The position numbers and the translations under genes are program-made. Of a stretch of DNA of 26,489 nt, positions 15,583-25,783 are shown in pieces. The first letter of the stretch is position 1; each line of letters opens with the position of its first letter. This DNA comes from an uncultured Eggerthellaceae bacterium (GTDB taxonomy: Bacteria > Actinomycetota > Coriobacteriia > Coriobacteriales > Eggerthellaceae). The notes beneath the pieces are model-generated. The model was given only the letters and a program-made list of their open reading frames with translations. It made no database searches and was not told where the DNA came from. The stretch lies in NCBI GenBank assembly GCA_947565915.1, contig CANOHY010000026.1, positions 1 to 26,489 of the forward strand, in the 5' to 3' direction.

Positions 15583-16308
15583 CTAGATCGAAGCTACTAT
15601 CTCATCGAAAGCGGCAGCCGGGTCGCTTGCGCGGGTAATCGGTCGACCAATGACGATATGCGACGCTCCATTGCCGAATGCCTCTTGGGGAGTTGCGATG
15701 CGGCTCTGGTCATCGGCATTAGCTCCAACTGGGCGCACGCCTGGGGTTACCACATACGCTTGTGGCCCCAAGATATCTCGCAGCATGCGTGCTTCTTGAG
15801 CCGATGCCACCACACCGCTGATCTGCGCCGACTTTGCGACTTGAGCGAGCGTTGCCACCTCTTCAGCAGGCTGCTTGTCTATGCCGATTTGCTCCAATGA
15901 CTGCTGATTCATGGAAGTGAGCACCGTGATGCCCAGCGTGAGAGCCGGGGAGCCTCCCCTCTCCTGAGCGGCTTTCCCCACTCCTCGTTTGCCTGCCTCA
16001 AGCATCGCTTGGCCACCAAGGGTGTGCATGGTGAGCATGTCGGCTCCAGTCAAAGCTGCAGAATGCGCTGCTCCTTCCACTTGGAAGGGGATGTCGTGGA
16101 GCTTCAAATCCAAGAACACCTTAAAGCCACGTTGCTTGAAAGCTGCGATGATGGAAGGACCGCAAGCATAGTAGAGCGTCATGCCGATCTTAACCCACTG
16201 AGCGCGACCCGATAGCTTCTCAGCAAGGCTTATCGCTTCATCGCGACCGCAATCGAGTGCTACGATTATGCGCTCGCGCGCAGGCATGTCTTCAAATACG
16301 CTCAGCAT
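15583..16308 (-). CDS. pyrF: Orotidine 5'-phosphate decarboxylase
   Basis: A 241-residue class I OMP decarboxylase, the last step of UMP synthesis (OMP to UMP plus CO2). The catalytic tetrad region is FLDLKLHDIP with D67, K69, H71 and D72; IVALDC and WVKIGMTLYYACG are the first barrel strands, and VVTPGVRP and ASHIVIGRPI bind the phosphate. The ATG at 16308 has AGGAGG six bases upstream and overlaps the pyrD stop by seven bases. This type is the B. subtilis/E. coli-like short enzyme rather than the longer mycobacterial type. It is the last gene of the pyr operon. Confidence 0.96.
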   Translation of the reverse strand: MLSVFEDMPARERIIVALDCGRDEAISLAEKLSGRAQWVKIGMTLYYACGPSIIAAFKQRGFKVFLDLKLHDIPFQVEGAAHSAALTGADMLTMHTLGGQAMLEAGKRGVGKAAQERGGSPALTLGITVLTSMNQQSLEQIGIDKQPAEEVATLAQVAKSAQISGVVASAQEARMLRDILGPQAYVVTPGVRPVGANADDQSRIATPQEAFGNGASHIVIGRPITRASDPAAAFDEIVASI

Positions 16309-17237
16309 ACAAGGCCTCCTATCAGCTCGTTTACGTCATGAACGCCTTCGGTTTCGCAATAGTCGATGATTCCATCGAGCACATCTATCGTAGCCGTTGG
16401 ATTCGTGAAGTTGGCTGTGCCAACTGCCACTGCAGTGGCACCAGCAAGCATGAACTCGATCGCATCAAGACCGCTCGCAATGCCTCCCATGCCAAGCAGC
16501 GGCACGTCAACGGCATTATGGACCTGCCATACCATGCGCAGCGCCACCGGTTTGACCGCAGGCCCCGAAAGACCTCCCACGATGCGTGCCAGTTGGGGCG
16601 TGCGCTTCCTCGCATCTATAGCCATGCCCAAAAGCGTGTTGATGAGAGAAAGCGCATCAGCGCCTCCCGAGACTGCCGCTCGAGCGATCTCGGTTATGTC
16701 GGTCACATTGGGAGTGAGCTTTACGATGAGCGGGCGCGTTGTGGCTGCGCGGCAAAGTCCCACCACCTCTTCCACGCTATGCGCATCGCAACCTATGGTC
16801 ATGCCACCGGCATCGACATTGGGACAAGATATGTTCACCTCGTAGGCGCCGATGTGCTCTGTTTGCTCGAGCGCCTCGATCACTTGCACGTATTCCTCGA
16901 AGCTATGCCCCGACACATTGACGATGGTCGTTGCTCCCACCTGAGCAAGCCAGGGAATGTCCACATCCAGAAGGTGCCGCACGCCAGGGTTTTGGAGTCC
17001 AATGGAATTCAGCATGCCGCACGGAGTTTCAGCTATGCGCGGCGAAGCATTGCCTTCCCAGCCGTTGAGCGATACTCCTTTAGTGGTCACGGCCCCTAAG
17101 GACGAAACATCGACGAAGTCGCTATACTCTCGCCCTGCTGCGAATGTGCCCGATGCCGTGGTGACGGGATTAGCCATAGCTAGGCCGCCCAGGTTCACGC
17201 CAAGCTGCACACTTGTCTCCCTTGGCTTTCGCATCAT
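16302..17237 (-). CDS. pyrD: Dihydroorotate dehydrogenase B (NAD+), catalytic subunit
   Basis: A 311-residue FMN TIM-barrel enzyme oxidising dihydroorotate to orotate. LGGLAMANPVTTASGTF is the family start. NSIGLQNPGV and YEVNISCPNVDAGG carry the class 1 catalytic cysteine C138, unlike class 2 enzymes, which use serine. VKLTPNV and GMGGIASGLDAIEFMLAGATAVAVGTA form the FMN phosphate site. With the adjacent pyrK it forms class 1B, a cytosolic heterotetramer that passes electrons to NAD+ rather than to quinone. The start is ATG 17237, overlapping the pyrK stop by four bases in ATGA style, or the next ATG at 17234. An upstream in-frame extension lies inside pyrK and is rejected. Confidence 0.96.
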   Translation of the reverse strand: MMRKPRETSVQLGVNLGGLAMANPVTTASGTFAAGREYSDFVDVSSLGAVTTKGVSLNGWEGNASPRIAETPCGMLNSIGLQNPGVRHLLDVDIPWLAQVGATTIVNVSGHSFEEYVQVIEALEQTEHIGAYEVNISCPNVDAGGMTIGCDAHSVEEVVGLCRAATTRPLIVKLTPNVTDITEIARAAVSGGADALSLINTLLGMAIDARKRTPQLARIVGGLSGPAVKPVALRMVWQVHNAVDVPLLGMGGIASGLDAIEFMLAGATAVAVGTANFTNPTATIDVLDGIIDYCETEGVHDVNELIGGLVC

Positions 17238-18046
17238 TGCCACACCACCTCGCAAGCATCGAAGATAGGACCATCCACGCACGAGCGCTTCTTGCCCTCT
17301 TTGGTTTCGACTACGCATGAGAGGCATGCACCGATGCCGCAAGCCATGCGCCGCTCGAGCGAGAGCTCGCAGAAGACGCCTGCTTCTGTTGCTTGGGCGC
17401 ATACGATGCGCATGAGCGGTTCAGGGCCGCAGACCGCAACGTAATCGTAGGGCAGCCCATCGGCAAGAGACCCTTGAGTCAATCGCTCTTGAGAAAGCAC
17501 GGTGCAAAATCCCGGCGTGCCGAAGCTTCCGTCGTCGGTTGCGCAAAGAGGTTCGCGCCCGAGTACGCGCGCATAATCTTCGCGACACACCAGCGCATCT
17601 TTCGTTTGCGCGCCAAGTACGACGTCAACCAAGGCACCAGCACGTGCGAGTTGCTCAACCAGCATGAACAGCGGTGCTGCACCGACGCCACCCCCAACGA
17701 TGAGCGCATGGGACAAGCGACCATCCGCAAGCCTCTGAAGCGCCGACCAGCCGTTGCCTAAGGGTCCCATAACGCTAAGATGGCCCGATTGAATGGTAGG
17801 AAGATACTTCGTGAGCGAGCCAACTTCCTGATAGAGGACCTTCATAGTACCTGCTTGCTCGCTGCAATCATAAATCGAGAACGGACGCCGCAAGATATGC
17901 GCGCCCTTGTTCGGGATGCGCACGTGCACGAATTGGCCTGGTGCGATGCTTTGGGCGATGCTCGGAGATTCCAGCTCGAGCATATGCAACCGTGGCCCCA
18001 CCTGCTCGTTGCGTACGATGCACGCCTCTTCTTCAAGAACCGTCAC
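17234..18046 (-). CDS. pyrK: Dihydroorotate dehydrogenase B, electron transfer subunit
   Basis: A 270-residue FAD/2Fe-2S protein of the ferredoxin-reductase type. FAD binding is shown by RRPFSIYD (53-60), and NAD binding by the GGGVGAAPLF motif near residue 118. The iron-sulfur cluster has four cysteines at 236, 241, 244 and 256, in CGIGACLSC then RSCVDGP. It shuttles electrons from PyrD FMN to NAD+. I place the start at GTG 18046 because AAGGAG lies five bases upstream; another GTG two codons earlier overlaps that site. It lies between carB (54 bases upstream) and pyrD (overlapping). Confidence 0.95.
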   Translation of the reverse strand: MTVLEEEACIVRNEQVGPRLHMLELESPSIAQSIAPGQFVHVRIPNKGAHILRRPFSIYDCSEQAGTMKVLYQEVGSLTKYLPTIQSGHLSVMGPLGNGWSALQRLADGRLSHALIVGGGVGAAPLFMLVEQLARAGALVDVVLGAQTKDALVCREDYARVLGREPLCATDDGSFGTPGFCTVLSQERLTQGSLADGLPYDYVAVCGPEPLMRIVCAQATEAGVFCELSLERRMACGIGACLSCVVETKEGKKRSCVDGPIFDACEVVWQ

Positions 18047-18051
18047 GGCCA

Positions 18052-18057
18052 CTCCTT
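18052..18057 (-). promoter_or_regulatory. Ribosome binding site choosing GTG 18046 for pyrK
   Basis: Minus-strand AAGGAG five bases before GTG at 18046. The alternative GTG at 18050-18052 overlaps it and could not use it. Confidence 0.65.
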
Positions 18058-18100
18058 ACGTCGTTTCTTCAATTCTACCTTAAGGCATGCGATGCATCTT

Positions 18101-21337
<3,237 letters not shown>

Positions 21338-21340
21338 GGC

Positions 21341-22666
21341 TTAGAACCTCCAACCAGCTAATCGGTCTTGTGCGATATCGATGGAAAGGTAGTCTTCGTC
21401 TCCCTCCATAAGCCACATGAAAGAAGAGAACAGGTAGTGCGAATCGGTTGGTCCAGGAGAGGCCTCCGGGTGGTACTGCACGCTGAAGGCGGGAATATCG
21501 AGAAACGCGATGCCTTCAGCGGTACCGTCGTTGAGATTCACGTGGGTAAGCTGCACATGGCCGAAACGCTCGTTCAGCACCACAGGCGCCACTTGGTTCT
21601 CGGACCAGAAGCGCAAGTCGCCCACATGCTCGTCAAACCCGCCCGATAGTTCGGGCAGCAAAGGACCCAAGCTTGCGAAATCCAAGTTGAACCCATGGTT
21701 CTGCGCCGTAATCTCCACGCGGTTCGAAAGCAGGTTCTTGACGGGGTGGTTTCCGCCATGATGCCCATATGGCAGCTTCTCCATGCGGCCACCAGCTGCC
21801 TTGCAGATCATCTGATGTCCCAGGCATATCCCGAAGAGGGGCACCTTGCCCATGAGTCCCCGAACGCTGGCTGCTGTGGCGCTAACCGCGTCAGGGTCGC
21901 CTGGGCCATTGGACAAGAACACGCCATCAGGTTCAAGTGCGAGCACCTCGCCAGCGGGCGTGTTCCAAGGAACCATGGTTATGGAGCATCCCACACGCTC
22001 GAGGCCAGCAAGAATCGATTCCTTCACTCCACAATCGAATGCGACGATGTTCTTTTTCGTTGGTGCAGCCGAAGCGATCGCGAAACCTTGGCTCGTGGGT
22101 ACGGATGGCCCTTCGTACGCCTCGGTTTCCTGCCGCGACACTTCCGAAACAAGGTTTTTCCCCACGAGCTCTGGAGCCTCTTTGACTAGTTGAACGAACT
22201 CGTCGGGCGCGATCGAGCGAGTGGTGATTCCTGCTCTCAAGGCACCCTGGTCGCGGATATGGCTCACGAGGGCACGAGTGTCGATGCCCTCGATGGCCAC
22301 GATGCCCTTGCGCTTGAGATAGCTCGGAAGCGATTCGGTGCTCCTGAAATTCGAGGGCATAGGGCACATATCATGCACCACCAGCCCACGCAAAGTCGCT
22401 TCGCTCGACTGCTGGTCGTCCTCGTTCACGCCGTAGTTGCCGATCTGAGGATAGGTGAGCACCACGATCTGCCCGGCGTATGAGGGATCGGTAATAACCT
22501 CCAAGTAGCCTTCAAGCGACGTGTTGAAGCAGATCTCGCCGAAAGCCTCGCCTTCAGCTCCGCACGAAAACCCTTCGAACACGGTGCCGTCTTCAAGTGC
22601 AAGCAGTGCTTTCGACTGCATGCCCTTGCTCGTTGCTTGCAGCAGCTCTTGCGATAAGGTGCTCAT
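21341..22666 (-). CDS. carA: Carbamoyl-phosphate synthase small subunit (glutamine amidotransferase)
   Basis: A 441-residue subunit hydrolysing glutamine and channelling ammonia to CarB. The N-terminal CarA domain starts ALLALEDGTVFEGFS. The class I amidotransferase domain has the nucleophile C281 in LFGICLGHQM, with the His-Glu pair H399 and E401 in QYHPEASPGP. SNGPGDPD and the NHPV segment are also canonical. The start used is ATG 22666, with GAGGAA five bases upstream; ATG 22621 (MQSKALLALEDG) is a plausible shorter alternative that would match the usual N-terminus, and the 15 residues between look unlike the family. It precedes carB by three bases. Confidence 0.97.
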   Translation of the reverse strand: MSTLSQELLQATSKGMQSKALLALEDGTVFEGFSCGAEGEAFGEICFNTSLEGYLEVITDPSYAGQIVVLTYPQIGNYGVNEDDQQSSEATLRGLVVHDMCPMPSNFRSTESLPSYLKRKGIVAIEGIDTRALVSHIRDQGALRAGITTRSIAPDEFVQLVKEAPELVGKNLVSEVSRQETEAYEGPSVPTSQGFAIASAAPTKKNIVAFDCGVKESILAGLERVGCSITMVPWNTPAGEVLALEPDGVFLSNGPGDPDAVSATAASVRGLMGKVPLFGICLGHQMICKAAGGRMEKLPYGHHGGNHPVKNLLSNRVEITAQNHGFNLDFASLGPLLPELSGGFDEHVGDLRFWSENQVAPVVLNERFGHVQLTHVNLNDGTAEGIAFLDIPAFSVQYHPEASPGPTDSHYLFSSFMWLMEGDEDYLSIDIAQDRLAGWRF

Positions 22667-22671
22667 GATGC

Positions 22672-22677
22672 TTCCTC
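22672..22677 (-). promoter_or_regulatory. Ribosome binding site for carA ATG 22666
   Basis: Minus-strand GAGGAA five bases before ATG 22666. A stronger GGAGG further upstream sits too close to an ATG at 22681 to serve it well. Confidence 0.5.
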
Positions 22678-22714
22678 GCATCTCCTCCCGTAGGCTCTCG
22701 AAACCTTCATTGCG

Positions 22715-24022
22715 CTATGCATGCAGAGGCTCGTCAGTCAAGACGCCATCTTCCATAGTTGCATAGCCACCTACGTACACGTCGGTAGCGCGACCCGTGA
22801 GCTCCCAGCCAAGATAGCCACTGTTGTCGGCTTTAGATTCGAACTCGCTCTCAGTCACCGTCCATTTGGCTTTCGGATCGATGACCGTGAGGTCTGCACG
22901 GCCTCCCACCTCTATGCGCACGGGAGCAAGGTTCAATATCTTGCGCGGGTTCACGGCCATCAGCTCGGCCATGCGCAACCAGCTGAGCTTGCCCGTATTC
23001 ACCAGCTTGTCCACTATGAGGCCAACGCTTGTCTCGATGCCCGTCATGCCAAAGGGGGCCAGCTCGAATTCACGGGCTTTCTCGAAGGCTGCATGAGGGG
23101 CATGGTCGGTAGCGATGCAATCAGCTGTTCCATCGATAGCTGCATCGATGACAGCTCGCGCATCATCTACCGAACGCAGCGGAGGGTTCACCTTCAAGTT
23201 GGTGTTGTAAGTCTCGTCGATGTCGTCTTCGCACAAGAGCATGTGATGAGGCGTCACCTCGCAGGTCACGTTCACACCCTGGGCTTTTGCCTCGCGCACG
23301 ATGTCGAGGCCGCGAGCCGTGGTGAGATGCTGGATATGAAGCGGGCACCCAGTAAGGCGAGAAAGCTCGATGTCTCGGAATATCTGCAATTCCTCGCCTG
23401 CAGCAGGCCAACCAGCTAATCCGAGGCGCGTAGAGACGGAACCTTCGTTGATCTGTCCCTTGCCCACGAGTGCTTCGTCTTGGCAGTGGCTCATGATGGT
23501 TTTTCCGAACTGGGAGGCATAGTCCATCACGCGACGCATGACACCGGCATCTTGAACCCCTCGGCCATCATCGCTGAATGCCACCGCGCCGTGAGCAACC
23601 ATGTCGCCCATTTCGCTGAGAGCTTCACCCTGCTCGCCTTTCGTGCACGCACCGGCGACCCAAAGCCGACAACGGCCAACTTCGCGCGCCTTGGCCATGA
23701 CGTATTCGACGATGGCCCCTGTGTCGATGACGGGCATTGTGTTCGGCATGCAGCAGATATCGGTATAGCCTCCATGGGCGGCGGCACGGGTACCCGTGGC
23801 TATGTCCTCTTTGTACTCCAAGCCCGGGTCGCGCAAATGCACGTGCGGGTCCACAAGCCCCGGCAGGATCACCTTTCCTGAAAGATCGCGCTCGACGCCC
23901 TTGGGCATGTCGAGGTCGTGTCCCATCTCCACGATGTTGCCATCGCGCACCAAGATATCCACCTGTTCGTCAAGATCGACTTGAGGGTCCACCACGCGCG
24001 CATTCTTAAGCAGCAAAGCCAT
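22715..24022 (-). CDS. pyrC: Dihydroorotase
   Basis: A 435-residue class I dihydroorotase of the amidohydrolase superfamily, which closes N-carbamoyl-aspartate to dihydroorotate using two zinc ions. The first metal pair is H60 and H62 in GLVDPHVHLRDPG. Further metal and catalytic residues are visible in IMSHCQDE, LHIQHLTTARG and the catalytic aspartate motif CIATDHAPH. The NPRKILNL and GRADLTVIDP segments at the C-terminus are typical. The ATG at 24022 has AGGAGG eight bases upstream and overlaps the pyrB stop by 17 bases. Confidence 0.97.
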   Translation of the reverse strand: MALLLKNARVVDPQVDLDEQVDILVRDGNIVEMGHDLDMPKGVERDLSGKVILPGLVDPHVHLRDPGLEYKEDIATGTRAAAHGGYTDICCMPNTMPVIDTGAIVEYVMAKAREVGRCRLWVAGACTKGEQGEALSEMGDMVAHGAVAFSDDGRGVQDAGVMRRVMDYASQFGKTIMSHCQDEALVGKGQINEGSVSTRLGLAGWPAAGEELQIFRDIELSRLTGCPLHIQHLTTARGLDIVREAKAQGVNVTCEVTPHHMLLCEDDIDETYNTNLKVNPPLRSVDDARAVIDAAIDGTADCIATDHAPHAAFEKAREFELAPFGMTGIETSVGLIVDKLVNTGKLSWLRMAELMAVNPRKILNLAPVRIEVGGRADLTVIDPKAKWTVTESEFESKADNSGYLGWELTGRATDVYVGGYATMEDGVLTDEPLHA

Positions 24023-24950
24023 CTTCGTTTCCTCCTAGCAGCAAGTAGAGCGCAGCCATGCGCACGAGTATTCCAGCATAGACTTGATCGAGTATCACCG
24101 AGCGCAAAGGATGGTCGGCCATGTAGGCATCTATCTCCACGCCGCGATTCAGGGGCCCTGGATGGCAGATGATGGCATCAGGCTTCATGAGCTTTTCGCG
24201 CTGCTCGTTGAGCCCGTAGAGCCACGAGTACTCGCGCAAGCTGGGGAAAGGCGAATCCTCGAGGCGCTCTTGCTGTATGCGCAGCAGATACACCACGTCG
24301 AGCTCTGGTAGGGCTTCGTCCAGGTTTGCCGTTACCGCATCGGCGCCAAGTGCGAAGGGATCGGCGGGCATCAACGTGTTGGGCGCAACGAGCGTCACCT
24401 GCGCCCCCATCGTCTTGAGCGCAGGCACAAGCGAGCCGCATACGCGCGAGTGGTTGATGTCGCCTACAATACCCACGTTCAAGCCGTCGAGTCGTCCCTT
24501 ATGCTCGCGAATGGTGTAGAGGTCAAGCAAGGCTTGCGTTGGATGCTGATGCTTTCCATCCCCTGCATCGATCACGCTGACCCCTGATTTTTGCGCGACC
24601 TTGTAAGGCACGCCAGCATGCGCATCGCGCACCACGATGAGGTCGATCTTGTAGCTGCAAAGCGTCTCCACGGTGTCGTCGAGGCTTTCGCCCTTCACCG
24701 TGCTCGTTGAGGTTCCACCAAACGACAGCGTATCGCAGCTCAGGCGCTTCTCGGCCATCTCGAAACTGGATTTGGTGCGCGTAGAGGGCTCGTTGAACAT
24801 GTTCACCACGGTATAGCCCTTCAGGAGCGGCACCTTCTTCACGCGCCGTTCGTTGATGGCTTTGAAGCGCTCGGCAGTATCCAGCAGAAGCGCGATGTCA
24901 TCTGCCGAGTAATCGCGTAGGTTGATGAGATGCTTGTGATCGAAGGCCAT
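24006..24950 (-). CDS. pyrB: Aspartate carbamoyltransferase catalytic subunit
   Basis: A 314-residue enzyme that joins carbamoyl phosphate and aspartate. The carbamoyl phosphate loop is NEPSTRTKSSFE (53-64, with STRT at 56-59), and HPTQALLD and GDINHSRV with CHPGPLNRGVEI mark the aspartate and carbamoyl phosphate sites. No regulatory subunit (pyrI) accompanies it, consistent with Gram-positive-type enzymes controlled at transcription. GGAGGG precedes the ATG by seven bases, and the gap after pyrR is one base. It overlaps pyrC by 17 bases. Confidence 0.97.
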   Translation of the reverse strand: MAFDHKHLINLRDYSADDIALLLDTAERFKAINERRVKKVPLLKGYTVVNMFNEPSTRTKSSFEMAEKRLSCDTLSFGGTSTSTVKGESLDDTVETLCSYKIDLIVVRDAHAGVPYKVAQKSGVSVIDAGDGKHQHPTQALLDLYTIREHKGRLDGLNVGIVGDINHSRVCGSLVPALKTMGAQVTLVAPNTLMPADPFALGADAVTANLDEALPELDVVYLLRIQQERLEDSPFPSLREYSWLYGLNEQREKLMKPDAIICHPGPLNRGVEIDAYMADHPLRSVILDQVYAGILVRMAALYLLLGGNEDGFAA

Positions 24951-24951
24951 G

Positions 24952-25539
24952 CTACTTCCCTCCTAACGGTGCGCTTCCAATGCGCTGCCCATCCGCAAGC
25001 GGGACTATGACGACTTCGCTTGCGCCATCGGTCTCTTGCAGGTGAAGCCGCACGTTTTCGTTATCAGCCGAGGGCACGTTCTTGCCCACGAAATCGGCTC
25101 GGATGGGAAGCTGCCTGTGACCTCGATCAACCAGCACTGCAAGCTGAACGGTTTCGGGTCGTCCGATATCCATGAGCGCATCGAGCGCAGCACGTATCGT
25201 GCGGCCGGTGTAGAGCACATCATCGACGAGGATCACATCGCGGCCATCGATTTCGAAGAGGATGTTGGTTGAAAGCACCTCGGGCGAAAGATGCAGGGCG
25301 AAGTCGTCGCGGTAGAAGCTGATGTCCAGGCATCCTAGATCAACCTCGATGCCCTCTATCTCTTGGATCTTGCGAGCAAGGCGCTGGGCCAAAACGTCGC
25401 CACGCGTGACGATGCCCACTAATGCGATGTTGCCCGCGCCCTTGTTATGCTCGAGGATCTGGTGAGCCATGCGCGTAAGCGAACGGTCGATCGCATCCTC
25501 GTCCATAACGACCTGCTGGTGCATTTGGTCCTGCGCCAT
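24952..25539 (-). CDS. pyrR: Bifunctional pyr operon regulator and uracil phosphoribosyltransferase PyrR
   Basis: A 195-residue RNA-binding attenuator protein of the PRTase fold. The PRPP-binding motif VILVDDVLYTGRTI is at 102-115; the LDISFYRDDF region and GIVTRG also match PyrR. In Bacillus it binds a UMP-dependent hairpin in the pyr leader and promotes termination; it can also convert uracil to UMP. The ATG at 25539 has AGGAGG five bases upstream, a near-ideal site; a TTG just before it is unnecessary. The length is slightly above the usual 180 or so, with a few extra residues at both ends. A hairpin and a terminator upstream (25605-25707) are its likely target. Confidence 0.96.
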   Translation of the reverse strand: MAQDQMHQQVVMDEDAIDRSLTRMAHQILEHNKGAGNIALVGIVTRGDVLAQRLARKIQEIEGIEVDLGCLDISFYRDDFALHLSPEVLSTNILFEIDGRDVILVDDVLYTGRTIRAALDALMDIGRPETVQLAVLVDRGHRQLPIRADFVGKNVPSADNENVRLHLQETDGASEVVIVPLADGQRIGSAPLGGK

Positions 25540-25544
25540 CAAAG

Positions 25545-25550
25545 CCTCCT
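25545..25550 (-). promoter_or_regulatory. Ribosome binding site of pyrR
   Basis: Minus-strand AGGAGG five bases before ATG 25539, deciding it against the TTG at 25540-25542. Confidence 0.75.
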
Positions 25551-25590
25551 ATCCGCATCTAACGTCACGTGCGGCGATACAGATCCTCGC

Positions 25591-25627
25591 GCCCTCTTGC
25601 GGGCAAAAGAAAAGCCCGCAAGAGGGC
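25591..25627. repeat. Perfect 14-base inverted repeat overlapping the terminator
   Basis: The arms 25591-25604 and 25614-25627 are exact complements around a nine-base loop that is T-rich on the minus strand. This long hairpin cannot coexist with the short terminator, whose stem lies within one arm plus flanking bases. Confidence 0.85.
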
Positions 25628-25629
25628 TT
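25605..25629 (-). terminator. Intrinsic terminator in the pyr leader (attenuator candidate)
   Basis: Reading the minus strand, AAGCCC (25624-25629) and GGGCTT (25612-25617) form a six-pair stem around TCTTGC, followed by TTTCTTTT-like T-rich sequence. It lies about 65 bases before pyrR, between a PyrR-binding-like hairpin and the gene, as expected of an attenuator. The upstream partial surface protein gene could also use it. Confidence 0.75.
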
Positions 25630-25667
25630 AGGCATGCATGGCATATGTAGGGCACGTTGGCCTTGTG

Positions 25668-25707
25668 CAGCCTTGCCGGTCTCTCTGTACCGTCTTAAAG
25701 ACTACTG
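25668..25707 (-). promoter_or_regulatory. Candidate PyrR-binding hairpin of the pyr leader
   Basis: On the minus strand, CGGT and ACCG pair around ACAGAGAG, and outer CAG...CTT pairs with AAG...CTG across an internal loop. The loop and its closing pairs fit the known Bacillus PyrR binding motif (ARUCCNGNGAGGYU) at most positions, with compensating changes at paired ones. It starts near the predicted transcription start. Confidence 0.6.
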
Positions 25708-25709
25708 CC

Positions 25710-25738
25710 AGGATAAAGGCTGACCAACACCAATTCAA
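25710..25738 (-). promoter_or_regulatory. Probable pyr operon promoter
   Basis: Minus-strand TTGAAT (25733-25738) and TATCCT (25710-25715) separated by 17 bases, four of six matches each to the vegetative consensus. The predicted start falls at about 25700-25704, placing the PyrR-like hairpin at the very 5' end of the transcript. Confidence 0.6.
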
Positions 25739-25783
25739 GCGCGAAACAGACCCTTAACAAAAACCTCTGGCATCGGCAGGGAT

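Larger units (their letters stand above)
25540..25783. other. pyr leader region between repeat protein and pyrR
   Basis: 244 bases holding the promoter, hairpin, terminator and ribosome binding site described separately. No gene is supported. The TTAACA and T-rich stretch near 25755 (minus strand TTTTTGTTAA) lies after the stop of the surface protein gene, but I see no matching stem. Confidence 0.6.

Noticed and set aside
25591..25627. Inverted repeat as a mobile-element end or a REP-like dispersed repeat
   Set aside because: Only one copy is seen in the window, there is no transposase, and the leader context explains it better.
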